Assembly (NCBI GenBank): GCA_039822105.1
Contig: JBCBMW010000003.1
Coordinates: 186,001-250,000, forward strand
Reading direction: 5' to 3'
DNA length: 64,000 bases
Source of the DNA: Parvularcula sp039822105
GTDB taxonomy: Bacteria; Pseudomonadota; Alphaproteobacteria; Caulobacterales; Parvularculaceae
Part shown: positions 46,923 to 55,214 of the stretch, in pieces
Layout of the letters: each line of letters begins with the position of its first letter
Position numbering within the stretch: the stretch's first letter is position 1
Notes under the pieces: generated by a model
The model's input: only the letters and a program-made list of their open reading frames with translations
Told to the model about the DNA's origin: nothing
Databases searched by the model: none
Position numbers and translations under genes: made by a program

Positions 46923-47333
46923 ATGCGAATTATCATTCTAGTCCTGCTACCCTTTCTGGCAACGTGTGCAGAGAAGTCAGCACTCTCTGTTGAAAGTGAT
47001 GTGTTTGACGATGAACACTGCATCGCGGTTGTCCGAGGAGAGGCGTGGAATTTCTTGGGCAGCGATAGTTCGGCCTATCTTTGGGTGGGCTGCAGCTACA
47101 AGGCGCCGCACCAGTCAACGAGAGCCATGTTCAAGGTCGGCCGATTTGAGGGTGAGGGTCGTACGGAGCTGTCTGTTGAAGAGAACGATGGCGTCTACTC
47201 CGTCTCGGTATGCCCGACAGATTTCGTTGTCGGCCAAGACATCAGAAGACTGAACGAATTTATTGAGAACGTCTCGGGCGCCTTTGATCAGCAGTACATC
47301 TTCACCCTGAAAGAAGACAACGACTTGTGTTGA
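46923..47333 (+). CDS. Small putative lipoprotein of unknown function
   Basis: The 136-residue protein starts with a hydrophobic signal (MRIIILVLLPFLATC), in which LATC can serve as a lipobox, so it is probably a lipoprotein or a secreted protein. The mature part contains several cysteines and a beta-rich pattern (HCIAVVRGEAWNFLG, YLWVGCSYKAP, GVYSVSVCPTDFVVG). I do not recognise a family. The start at 46923 is favoured because it begins exactly at the signal; the open frame to 46893 adds polar residues. It is the last gene before the B12 operon and need not belong to either block. Confidence 0.6.
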   Translation: MRIIILVLLPFLATCAEKSALSVESDVFDDEHCIAVVRGEAWNFLGSDSSAYLWVGCSYKAPHQSTRAMFKVGRFEGEGRTELSVEENDGVYSVSVCPTDFVVGQDIRRLNEFIENVSGAFDQQYIFTLKEDNDLC

Positions 47334-47449
47334 GCCCGTGCATCACCGGGTGGGGATGTTGGTCGCTGCGTGGTATCGCTCGTGCCGCGGGATGACGGGA
47401 GGCGGCGCTTGCTCTACATGCACGTGCGCGACTTAACCGATGACACAGC

Positions 47450-48472
47450 ATGCAAAGCCCGAGCAACGATACGTCCGACTTTGAAACTGCCCTGCGGCAG
47501 GCGATCGATGGGAAGACGAAGCCTGTGGGCGCGCTGGGTCAGATCGAGACGCTCGCGGCGCGGATCGCTCGTGTTCAGGGCTCGCTCACGCCAAAGGCTG
47601 AAACCGCGACACTGACCATTTTTGCCGCGGACCACGGCATCGCGTCGGCGGGGGTATCCGCCTACCCGCAGCACGTCACGCGCCAGATGGTTGTGAACTT
47701 CCTTGCTGGCGGCGCAGCAGCGAATGTCTTTGCACGGTCGATAGGCGCCAAGGTCTCGGTGGTCGACGCCGGTGTCGCTGGCGAACCGTTTGATGAGCCA
47801 GGCCTGGTCGACCGGCGCATGGGGCCAGGAACCTCGAACGCTATCGACGGTCCGGCGATGACAGCAGCCCAGTGCGACGCCGCATTGTCAGCAGGCGAAG
47901 AGATCGGGGCAGCGATCCCCTCGGACATCGCATGCTTTGGTGAAATGGGCATCGGCAACACCTCGTCCGCCAGTCTCCTTGCAGCAAAGCGCCTAGGAAG
48001 AGCGGTCAGCGACCTGGTCGGACGGGGCACCGGCGTTGACGATGACGCGCTGGCGCGGAAAACGGCGCTTCTGGAGCAAGCAGCATCGCGAACACCGACC
48101 TCGCTTGAACCTCGTATGACGCTTACGGAGTATGGAGGCTTTGAAATCGCCATGATGGCGGGAGCGATGATTGGTGCCGCGCGGACCAGACGCATCGTGA
48201 TCGTTGACGGCTTCATCGCGAGCGTGGCCGCTCTTTATGCGAAGGATCTTGTCCCCGGTACCGAGCAATCCTTCGTGTTTGCGCATAAATCCGCAGAAGC
48301 GGGGCATGTCAGCGTGCTGCATGCGCTTGACGCTAAGCCGCTCTTGGACCTCGACATGCGCCTAGGTGAAGGCACCGGCGCACTCCTGGCTGTACCGCTT
48401 GTGAGAGCAGCCGCTGCGATGCTTCGTGAGATGGCGAGCTTTGAAAGCGCCAGTGTCAGCGGCCCGGCATGA
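47450..48472 (+). CDS. cobT: Nicotinate-nucleotide:dimethylbenzimidazole phosphoribosyltransferase
   Basis: This enzyme makes alpha-ribazole 5'-phosphate from dimethylbenzimidazole and nicotinate mononucleotide for the lower ligand of B12. The 340-residue protein has all family blocks: KPVGALG at the N-terminus, FAADHGIASAGVSAYP, MGIGNTSSA, LTEYGGFEIAMMAGA, VIVDGFIASVAAL, and the catalytic glutamate Glu307 in RLGEGTGA. It starts the four-gene cobTSCO run, with the ATG at 47450 and cobS overlapping by 4 bp. It could act on salvaged or supplied base; no bluB, needed to make the base, is in the window. Confidence 0.96.
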   Translation: MQSPSNDTSDFETALRQAIDGKTKPVGALGQIETLAARIARVQGSLTPKAETATLTIFAADHGIASAGVSAYPQHVTRQMVVNFLAGGAAANVFARSIGAKVSVVDAGVAGEPFDEPGLVDRRMGPGTSNAIDGPAMTAAQCDAALSAGEEIGAAIPSDIACFGEMGIGNTSSASLLAAKRLGRAVSDLVGRGTGVDDDALARKTALLEQAASRTPTSLEPRMTLTEYGGFEIAMMAGAMIGAARTRRIVIVDGFIASVAALYAKDLVPGTEQSFVFAHKSAEAGHVSVLHALDAKPLLDLDMRLGEGTGALLAVPLVRAAAAMLREMASFESASVSGPA

Positions 48473-49227
48473 AGGACGAAGCCGCCTGTTTTCTTCTCGC
48501 GCTCCAGTTTCTCACGCGCATTCCAACGCCAACGGATAATATCTATACCGAGAGACGGATGGCACGTTCACTGCGCTACTATCCTCTCGTTGGCCTATTG
48601 ATCGGCTTGATATCAGCGGCAGTGTTGGCAGGAGCCGCGTTCATACTCCCCTACTCCGTCGCCATTGTGCTGGCGGTGGCTGCCGGGCTGCTCGTCACGG
48701 GCGGGTTTCACGAAGACGGTCTTGCCGATACGTTTGATGGGATCGGTGGCGGCCTGACCCGTGAAAAAGCGCTCCTCATCATGAAGGATTCACGGCTTGG
48801 GACTTACGGCACGTTGGCCCTGGTGATCGTCATAGCTCTGAAAGTTTCCGCGCTGTTGAGTCTGCCTGTGGGTATAGCGGCTTCGGCGTTGGTCATGGCG
48901 CACGGCCTGTCGCGGCTCTCCAGTGTCCTGGTGATCGCCACGAGCACGTATGTGAGAGATGACGGAACGGGCAAGCCGGTAGCAGAAGGCGCAAGCCGCG
49001 GGAGCTTGTTCGTGGCCTCGTTAACGGGAGCGCTTGCCGTCGCAGGATGGGCCGCCGTTCTCCCCGCAACGCCTCTTCTTTATGGCCTCACAGGTGTCGT
49101 CATCGGCCATGTGGCCATGCGCGGGTTTTTCGAACGCAAGCTGGGCGGCTATACCGGCGACACGCTCGGCGCTGTCCAACAGGCGAGCGAGATCGGTTTT
49201 TACCTGGGGGTGGCCGCATGGCTCTAG
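48469..49227 (+). CDS. cobS: Adenosylcobinamide-GDP ribazoletransferase (cobalamin synthase)
   Basis: This inner-membrane enzyme joins adenosylcobinamide-GDP to alpha-ribazole (or its phosphate), forming the nucleotide loop of B12. The 252-residue protein has six or seven membrane helices and the family motifs FLTRIPTP near the N-terminus, GGFHEDGLADTFDG (metal-binding acidic stretch), and DSRLGTYG. The start overlaps the cobT stop by 4 bp (ATGA) and the next gene begins 10 bp before its end. It lies in the expected position of B12 nucleotide-loop assembly. Confidence 0.95.
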   Translation: MKDEAACFLLALQFLTRIPTPTDNIYTERRMARSLRYYPLVGLLIGLISAAVLAGAAFILPYSVAIVLAVAAGLLVTGGFHEDGLADTFDGIGGGLTREKALLIMKDSRLGTYGTLALVIVIALKVSALLSLPVGIAASALVMAHGLSRLSSVLVIATSTYVRDDGTGKPVAEGASRGSLFVASLTGALAVAGWAAVLPATPLLYGLTGVVIGHVAMRGFFERKLGGYTGDTLGAVQQASEIGFYLGVAAWL

Positions 49228-49754
49228 TCCTTGTCAGACACACAACGCCGCAAGTGCCAGAAGGCACATGCTACGGACGAACGGATCTCGACGTGGCATC
49301 GAGCTTTGACAGTGAGGCCGCCGCCGTTGCTGGCGCCCTGCCGTCTTTCGTCCGCATCGTGACGAGCCCTCTTCAGCGATGCCGTAAGCTCGCAGACTAT
49401 CTGAGTGGTGTCTCCGGTGCACCCCTCACCCCCGATCCGCGGCTTGCTGAGATGGATTTTGGCACGTGGGAGGGCCTCCTTTGGAGTGACATTCCTCGTC
49501 CAGAGCTCGACCAATGGGCCGGTGACTTCCTTCATGCCTGTCCCCATGGCGGGGAGAGCGTCGCTATGCTCCGCCACAGGACCAAAGCGGCCCTTCGGGA
49601 TCTTGAAGCGTTGGAGGAGACCACGCTGGTCGTCACCCATTCGGGCGTCATCAAGGCCCTGCTCAGCACCGGTGACGGCGCGCAAGACTTCTCCACCAAT
49701 GTCGGCTTCGGCGGCTTTGTCGAACTCCCTATGAACGAAGGACTTGAAGGATGA
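49218..49754 (+). CDS. cobC: Alpha-ribazole phosphatase (histidine phosphatase family)
   Basis: This phosphatase removes the phosphate from alpha-ribazole 5'-phosphate or from adenosylcobalamin phosphate. The 178-residue protein has the histidine phosphatase RHG-type motif as LVRHT at the N-terminus, the second-site SPLQRC with arginine, EMDFGTWEGLLW, and the second catalytic histidine in VTHSGV. Its ATG at 49218 follows a GGGGG-type ribosome binding site and overlaps cobS by 10 bp; the long upstream frame is cobS shadow. Histidine phosphatases have many substrates, but this position between cobS and cobO makes CobC the best call. Confidence 0.9.
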   Translation: MALVLVRHTTPQVPEGTCYGRTDLDVASSFDSEAAAVAGALPSFVRIVTSPLQRCRKLADYLSGVSGAPLTPDPRLAEMDFGTWEGLLWSDIPRPELDQWAGDFLHACPHGGESVAMLRHRTKAALRDLEALEETTLVVTHSGVIKALLSTGDGAQDFSTNVGFGGFVELPMNEGLEG

Positions 49755-50353
49755 GCGACGCGGGCAGCCATAAAGAGAACATGCAAAAGCTGCAGGCGGA
49801 GCAAACGCGCAAGGTCTCAGAGGCGAGAGATCCCGGGCGTGGCCTTGTCCTCGTCCATACGGGGGACGGCAAAGGCAAATCGAGTTCGGCCTTCGGCGTG
49901 ATCATCCGTGCCCTGGGCTGGGGCCACAAGGTCGGGGTCATCCAGTTCATCAAAGGCACATGGATCACCGGCGAGCGGCAGTTCTTCCAAAAGCTCGAGG
50001 ACCAAGTTGATTGGTACACGATGGGCCAAGGCTTCACCTGGGATACGCAGGACAAGGACAAAGATCGCGAGGCAGCGGAGGCCGCCTTCACCGAGGCCCG
50101 CCGCATGATGGAAAGCGGCGACTACGATCTTATCGTGCTCGATGAGATCAACATCGCGATGCGCTACGACTACCTGGAGACCGAAGCCGTGCTGGACGGC
50201 CTGAAGGCACGGTCAGACCGCACAAGCGTCGTCCTTACAGGTCGCGATGCCAAGGACGAGCTGTGCACCTATGCCGATCTCATCAGTGAGATGCGCGAGG
50301 TCAAACACCCCTTCAAAAGCGGGATCAAAGCCCAGCGCGGCATTGATTTTTGA
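49751..50353 (+). CDS. cobO: Cob(I)yrinic acid a,c-diamide adenosyltransferase
   Basis: This enzyme adds the upper adenosyl ligand to cobalt of corrinoids, using ATP. The 200-residue protein has the CobA/CobO/BtuR P-loop GDGKGKSSSAFG near residues 39-50, then RALGWGHKVGVIQFIKG, and the acidic VLDEINIA that binds nucleotide, with the C-terminal TGRDA and GIKAQRGIDF ending. It starts 4 bp before the cobC stop. It can act on several corrinoids, so it serves both synthesis and salvage. The riboswitch begins 70 bp after its stop. Confidence 0.95.
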   Translation: MSDAGSHKENMQKLQAEQTRKVSEARDPGRGLVLVHTGDGKGKSSSAFGVIIRALGWGHKVGVIQFIKGTWITGERQFFQKLEDQVDWYTMGQGFTWDTQDKDKDREAAEAAFTEARRMMESGDYDLIVLDEINIAMRYDYLETEAVLDGLKARSDRTSVVLTGRDAKDELCTYADLISEMREVKHPFKSGIKAQRGIDF

Positions 50354-50423
50354 CGGTGGTAGGCTGGCTCGGTTCTGGGCCAAGCGTTTGACAACCTGAC
50401 GTATCTGCACCATGACCAGCGCA

Positions 50424-50594
50424 GATGGTGCCCCCTAACAAGGGCTAAGAGGGAACCCGGTGCAAATCCGGGACTGTACCCGCAACTGTAAGCCAGGAGC
50501 CCAAGGCCAATCAAGCCACTGGAGCCAAGCCGCAAGGCAAAGCACTGGGAAGGCGGCCGCGAGCGATGATCGGCGAGTCAGGAGACCTGCCATC
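50424..50594 (+). ncRNA. Cobalamin (AdoCbl) riboswitch
   Basis: The leader of btuB carries the B12-aptamer landmarks in order: closing stem P1 (GATGG at 50424-50428 pairing with CCATC at 50590-50594), AAGAGGGAACCCGGTGCAAA, then ACTGTACCCGCAACTGTAAG, the CACTGGGAAGGC region (about 50543-50554), and the terminal B12 box-like GAGTCAGGAGACCTGCC (50575-50591). Ligand binding should reduce expression of the transport operon. No intrinsic terminator lies downstream; instead CATTC at 50731-50735 can pair with GAATG at 50752-50756 next to the btuB ribosome binding site, which suggests translational control. Confidence 0.95.
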
Positions 50595-50760
50595 GCGTCG
50601 TTCGTCCGGAGGCCGGGAAGAGTCTCAGCGGGCGGGAAGGCAAACGCCTCTCCTGTGCAGCGACATCCATAGGGTCGGCCCGTGCGAATGGCTTCGTGCG
50701 ACCTTCATTGTCGTTGCAACACGCGCTTCGCATTCGGGCGGCGGGCGCAAGGAATGAGTT

Positions 50761-52614
50761 ATGCGCTACACGCACAAAAAGCCTTCGACCGCCGCACTGG
50801 CGATCATCTTACCCCCCCTCCTCGTCACCTCTGCGCTCGCCCAGATCGATGAGAACGAGACGCCTAAGGACGACGTCATCGTCGTGACTGGCACGCGTTT
50901 GCCGACGCCGCTTGATCAAGTGGGCCGCTCTGTCTCCGTCTTGACGGGAGACGAGATCCAACTGCGGCAGCAGCAATTCCTATATGACGCCTTGGCCGCC
51001 GTTCCCGGTGTTCAGCTCCTCCGTACCGGTAGTTTCGGTAGCGCCGCCACGGTTTCGATCCGCGGACTTGATAGCGACCAAACCTTGGTCGTCCAGGACG
51101 GGGTCGTGGTCAATGATCCGTCTTCGTTCGGAAATGGATTTGATTTTTCCACGTTCGATACGTCTGATGTCGAACGGGTTGAAGTCATCCGGGGCGCCCA
51201 GTCGACCCTTTACGGATCAGACGCTATCGGCGGTGTCATCAACATTGTGACCAAGGACGGTCGCGACGGGTTTGGCGGCGATGCATTGGTCGAAGTCGGC
51301 TCCTTCGATACCGTCCGGGCTGGCGCCAACATCTATGGCGGCAATGATACAGCGTCTGGCCGGATTTCGGTCGCTGGCTTCACCACCAATGGCTTTTCAT
51401 CCGCTGACGAAGCGTCGGGAAACACAGAAGATGACGGCTTCGACAACCTGACGGTCTCCGCCAAAGGCCGCTATGAACCAACAGACGCCCTCCGCTTTGA
51501 TCTTGTGACCCGCTACCAGAATGGCGAGAACGAGTTTGATGGTTTCGGCAGCGGCGGACCGGTGGATGCTGATGAAGTGGGTGAAACTGAGTCCCTCACA
51601 GTGGCTGGGTTTGCGACCCACACCGCGCTGGACGGGGTGATCGAAAACCGCGTTGGTATCACTTATCTGCGTAATGACCGTCTCAACGTCACGGAAGGCG
51701 TGACATCCTTTGACGCCCTCGGCACCCGGATCTCTTACGAGTATCAGGGCACGATCAGGCCAACCGACAAGATCAGCATCGTTGCGGGCGCTGAGTATGA
51801 CGAGCAAGAGTCCGAAGTCGCCGTCGGCTTTGGCGGGAACCAAGAGATTGAAACGACAAGCGGCTTTGGCTTGGTTCAGTTGTCACCCACGGAGACGGTG
51901 ACCCTGAATGTCGGGGTACGCCATGATACGAGCGACACTTTTGATGCTGAAACCACCTTCAACGCATCAGCCGCAGTGACTGTTCCTCAAACGGGGACGA
52001 TCCTTCGCGGCAGTTACTCCGAAGGTTTTCGCGCGCCGACCGCGGGGGAGCTTGGGTTCAACCCAGACCTTTTCGCCGAGTTCAGCGACGGCTGGGACAT
52101 TGGTCTGGAGCAGCCGGTCGCGAATGGCCGAGCTCGTTTCAGCGCAACGTATTTCGATCAAAAAATCGATGATCTCATCGCCTTCGATTTGGCCGATTTC
52201 ACTTTCGTGAATATCCAGGAGTTCGAAAGCAAGGGGGTTGAGATTGCTCTTGATGCCGATCTTTACGGTTGGCTGACATTCCGCAGCGCGTATACCTATG
52301 TGGACGCAACCAACGTGACCACGACCAACGCGGCGCTCAACCAACCGGACCACCGGGTCAACGTTGAGATCGCCGCGCAGGCCACCGATCGCCTGACGCT
52401 GTCGGTGGGCATCAACCACAACAGCTCCGAGCTGGATGGCGTGAACACGCTCGACGCCTTCACTCTGCTCAGTCTGCGTGGTCAGTATGCGCTCAATGAT
52501 GCCATTGAGCTGTTCGCGCGCGTCGAAAATGCAACCGACGCTGACTATCAAGACAACTTTGGCTACGGCACCGCGCCGGTGTCCGCCTTTGGCGGCGTCA
52601 GGACCCGCTTTTAG
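50761..52614 (+). CDS. btuB: TonB-dependent vitamin B12 receptor
   Basis: This outer-membrane receptor takes up cobalamin using TonB energy. The 617-residue protein has a signal peptide (SALAQ), a TonB box-like VIVVTGTR, a plug domain (LRQQQFLYDALAAVPGVQLL, ATVSIRGLDSDQTLVVQDGVVVND, ERVEVIRGAQSTLYGSDAIGGVINI) and a long beta barrel ending in VRTRF. The plug features are those of BtuB and other siderophore receptors; the riboswitch in front of it settles the ligand as cobalamin or another corrinoid. The ATG at 50761 follows AAGGAATGAGTT. It heads the btuBFCD-cobQ transcript, and the next gene overlaps by 1 bp. Confidence 0.96.
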   Translation: MRYTHKKPSTAALAIILPPLLVTSALAQIDENETPKDDVIVVTGTRLPTPLDQVGRSVSVLTGDEIQLRQQQFLYDALAAVPGVQLLRTGSFGSAATVSIRGLDSDQTLVVQDGVVVNDPSSFGNGFDFSTFDTSDVERVEVIRGAQSTLYGSDAIGGVINIVTKDGRDGFGGDALVEVGSFDTVRAGANIYGGNDTASGRISVAGFTTNGFSSADEASGNTEDDGFDNLTVSAKGRYEPTDALRFDLVTRYQNGENEFDGFGSGGPVDADEVGETESLTVAGFATHTALDGVIENRVGITYLRNDRLNVTEGVTSFDALGTRISYEYQGTIRPTDKISIVAGAEYDEQESEVAVGFGGNQEIETTSGFGLVQLSPTETVTLNVGVRHDTSDTFDAETTFNASAAVTVPQTGTILRGSYSEGFRAPTAGELGFNPDLFAEFSDGWDIGLEQPVANGRARFSATYFDQKIDDLIAFDLADFTFVNIQEFESKGVEIALDADLYGWLTFRSAYTYVDATNVTTTNAALNQPDHRVNVEIAAQATDRLTLSVGINHNSSELDGVNTLDAFTLLSLRGQYALNDAIELFARVENATDADYQDNFGYGTAPVSAFGGVRTRF

Positions 52615-53471
52615 TGGGGCCGAGGCTCCCCTCCCTTCCCCGCGTGGCAGTGCTTTGCGCTGCCACGCTCCTCTCGTTCTGTCTCGCCGGATGCAGCCCT
52701 TCAGTGGCTCCAGCACGGGATCAAGAACGGCCCCTACGGATCGTAAGCCTCGACTATTGCGCTGATCAGTTCGTCTTGAAGTTTGCAGACCGGGAGAACA
52801 TCCTGGCGCTGTCGCCTGACGCAACCGAAGACTTCTCCTATATGCGGGACGCAGCCATCGGTCTACCGACGGTCCGCCCGATCGCAGAGAACGTGCTGAT
52901 CCTGGAACCAGACCTGGTCGTTCGCTCCTACGGTGGTGGCCCCAGCGCGACGATGTTCTTTGAGCGCGCAGGCATCGAGGTGCTCAATGTCGGCTGGACC
53001 GACACGATTGAGGACGTCATCGCTAATGTTGAGCGCTTGTCGGCCGCCCTCGGTGCCGCCGAGGAGGGTCAGGCCGTCGCGAGCGATATGCGCACAAGGC
53101 TGCTAGCAATGGCGAACACGGAACGGTCCGTCGAGACGCTCTACGTGACCCCCGGCGGTGTCACCACCGGCCCAGGATCGTTGGTCCACGAGATCCTCAT
53201 CGCAGCGGGGCTTTCGAACTTTCAGGATGAGGACGGATGGCGCTCTCTGCCGCTTGAACGTCTTGCCTATGAAGAGCCCGACCTCGTCGCGGCAGCGTTT
53301 GTCGAGACGCTCCGGAGCTCCCCCAGTCAGTGGAGTGCTTCGCAACACCCCGTCGCACAGGCGCAGTTAAACGGCGCGAATGTCGTACCGCTGGAAGGCG
53401 CGTGGACGGCATGCGGAGGCTGGTTCCTCATGGATGCGGTCGAAGCGCTGGCAAAAGCGGGGTACGAATGA
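52614..53471 (+). CDS. btuF: Corrinoid ABC transporter, substrate-binding lipoprotein
   Basis: This periplasmic protein receives cobalamin after passage through BtuB and passes it to the inner-membrane ABC transporter. The 285-residue protein has a lipoprotein signal with lipobox LAGC, and then a class III binding-protein fold (RIVSLDYCADQFVLKF, ILEPDLVV, ERAGIEVLNVGW). The first codon is GTG at 52614, sharing a base with the btuB stop codon (TAGTG). The membrane component begins 4 bp before its stop. Family members also bind heme or siderophores, but the operon and riboswitch favour cobalamin. Confidence 0.9.
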   Translation: MGPRLPSLPRVAVLCAATLLSFCLAGCSPSVAPARDQERPLRIVSLDYCADQFVLKFADRENILALSPDATEDFSYMRDAAIGLPTVRPIAENVLILEPDLVVRSYGGGPSATMFFERAGIEVLNVGWTDTIEDVIANVERLSAALGAAEEGQAVASDMRTRLLAMANTERSVETLYVTPGGVTTGPGSLVHEILIAAGLSNFQDEDGWRSLPLERLAYEEPDLVAAAFVETLRSSPSQWSASQHPVAQAQLNGANVVPLEGAWTACGGWFLMDAVEALAKAGYE

Positions 53472-54460
53472 TCCAAGAACGCTGGCTCATCCCTGCCCTC
53501 GGCGTCGCGGGAGCGTTGGCGATCTTTGCTGCGTGCCTCATTGGCTCCACCCCGCTTCCGGTGAGCCGTGTCGTCGCGGCGCTCTTTGGAGGTGCAAGCG
53601 AGGGGGATCAGCTCGTCGTATGGGCCATCCGGCTACCCCGCGCCCTCGCTGCGTATCTCGTTGGCGCGGCCCTGGGCCTTAGCGGTGCCGCGCTCCAGGG
53701 ACTTCTCCGCAACCCCCTTGCAGAGCCTGGCGTGCTCGGCGTCTCAGCGACCGCCTCCTTGTTCGCGACCGTCTCGCTCTACTATGGTCTCGTCGCGGCC
53801 GCACCATGGACGTTGCCGGTCGCGGCCATCATCGGTGCACTGATCGCAACGGGTGTCCTTACGTTTGCAGCCATACGTACAGTGTCCGTTGTAACCCTGA
53901 TCTTGATAGGTGTCGGGCTCTCGAGCTTTGCCGGCGCAATGATGAGCCTCCTGATGAACCTAGCGCCCAATCCGTTTTCGCTCGCCGATATGATCAACTG
54001 GACGCTCGGGACCGTCGCCAACAGGAGCTTCAACGAGATTGGCCTGGCCGCACCCTTTATGGCCGCTGGCGCGGGCCTTCTTCTCTGGCAACGACGCGGC
54101 CTGTCGGCCCTCACGCTTGGAGAGGAAGCCGCGAGCGGTGTTGGCCTTAACCTCCGCCGCCAACGGCTTTGCACCGTGATCGGCGCAGGCCTTGCCACGG
54201 GAGCGTCAGTCGCGCTCGCGGGGGCGATCGGATTTGTGGGCATTGTCGCTCCCCATGTCGTCCGCCCACTGGTCAGTCACGACCCAGCCCGTTCGCTTGT
54301 CCCATCAGCGCTGCTGGCTGGTCTGTTTCTGGTCATTGCTGATATCGGTGTTCGCATTCTGCCCACAGACAATGAACTCAAGCTCGGCGTGGTCGCGGCC
54401 ATCATCGGTGCACCCGCATTCATCTGGATCGCGATGCAAAGGCGCGGCGGCCGTGACTGA
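53468..54460 (+). CDS. btuC: Corrinoid ABC transporter, FecCD-type permease
   Basis: This inner-membrane permease is the channel for cobalamin import. The 330-residue protein has about ten membrane helices and FecCD landmarks: RLPRALAAYLVGAALGLSGAALQGLLRNPLAEPGVLG near the N-terminus, LGTVANRS, and GFVGIVAPHVVRPLVSHDP, the cytoplasmic contact with the ATPase. It begins with an ATGA overlap at the binding-protein stop and its own last 8 bp overlap the ATPase gene. A longer upstream frame (to 53330) is btuF in another frame. Confidence 0.94.
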   Translation: MIQERWLIPALGVAGALAIFAACLIGSTPLPVSRVVAALFGGASEGDQLVVWAIRLPRALAAYLVGAALGLSGAALQGLLRNPLAEPGVLGVSATASLFATVSLYYGLVAAAPWTLPVAAIIGALIATGVLTFAAIRTVSVVTLILIGVGLSSFAGAMMSLLMNLAPNPFSLADMINWTLGTVANRSFNEIGLAAPFMAAGAGLLLWQRRGLSALTLGEEAASGVGLNLRRQRLCTVIGAGLATGASVALAGAIGFVGIVAPHVVRPLVSHDPARSLVPSALLAGLFLVIADIGVRILPTDNELKLGVVAAIIGAPAFIWIAMQRRGGRD

Positions 54461-55214
54461 GCTTGTTGTCAAAGACCTCACCGTCAAAGCCAAAGACGAG
54501 CTGCTGGTCGATCGGGCGAGCATCAGCCTTCGCACGGGTGAGTTGGTCGCCCTCTTGGGACCCAACGGCGCCGGCAAAACGAGCCTGATCCGAGCGTCCC
54601 TCGGGCTTGAGCGCGCAGCAGGCGGCAACGCCCGTCTCGACGACCAGGCAAGTGACGAGGTTCCTCCTAAAGAGCGTGCCCGGAAGGTCTCCTACCTACC
54701 GCAAGAGCGCCCACTCGCTTGGCCGGCGCAGGTTCGCGACGTCGTGGCCCTTGGCAGGTTCAGCCACGGCGTGACCCTTGGCAAACTCTCGCAACCTGAC
54801 GCGGACGCCGTTGAGCGCGCCATGGTCGCGTGCGATCTCGGTCACCTAGCGAAACGCTCCGTCGACACTCTATCAGGCGGCGAACGCGCCGGGATGCATT
54901 GCGCGCGAGCGTTTGCGGCCGAGGCGCCACTCCTCGTGGCTGATGAACCAACGACGGCCCTCGATCCGCGTCACCAGTTTCGCGTCATGGATCTTATCAG
55001 CCGGTTCGTGGCCAAGGGCGGCGGAGCACTTGTCATCCTTCATGATGTTCAGCTTGCGGCTCAATATGCTTCACGCCTTGTCTGGATGAAAGATGGCCGT
55101 ATCACGGCCGATGGTCCCTCTGCCGAAACCCTGACTGCGGAGCGTCTTGAGGAGACCTACGGTGTCAAGGCCAAGGTCAACGGCCTCCGTATCGAGATGG
55201 AAGGCGCGCTGTGA
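54453..55214 (+). CDS. btuD: Corrinoid ABC transporter, ATP-binding protein
   Basis: This ATPase powers cobalamin import with BtuC. The 253-residue protein has Walker A GPNGAGKTS, the Q-loop region YLPQE, the signature LSGGE followed by RAGMHCARAFA, Walker B LLVADEPTTALD, and the switch histidine in ILHDVQLA. The start is a GTG at 54453, inside the last codons of btuC; no in-frame ATG precedes it. Its stop overlaps the cobQ start (GTGA). The signature is intact, so an active ATPase is expected. Confidence 0.93.
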   Translation: MTELVVKDLTVKAKDELLVDRASISLRTGELVALLGPNGAGKTSLIRASLGLERAAGGNARLDDQASDEVPPKERARKVSYLPQERPLAWPAQVRDVVALGRFSHGVTLGKLSQPDADAVERAMVACDLGHLAKRSVDTLSGGERAGMHCARAFAAEAPLLVADEPTTALDPRHQFRVMDLISRFVAKGGGALVILHDVQLAAQYASRLVWMKDGRITADGPSAETLTAERLEETYGVKAKVNGLRIEMEGAL

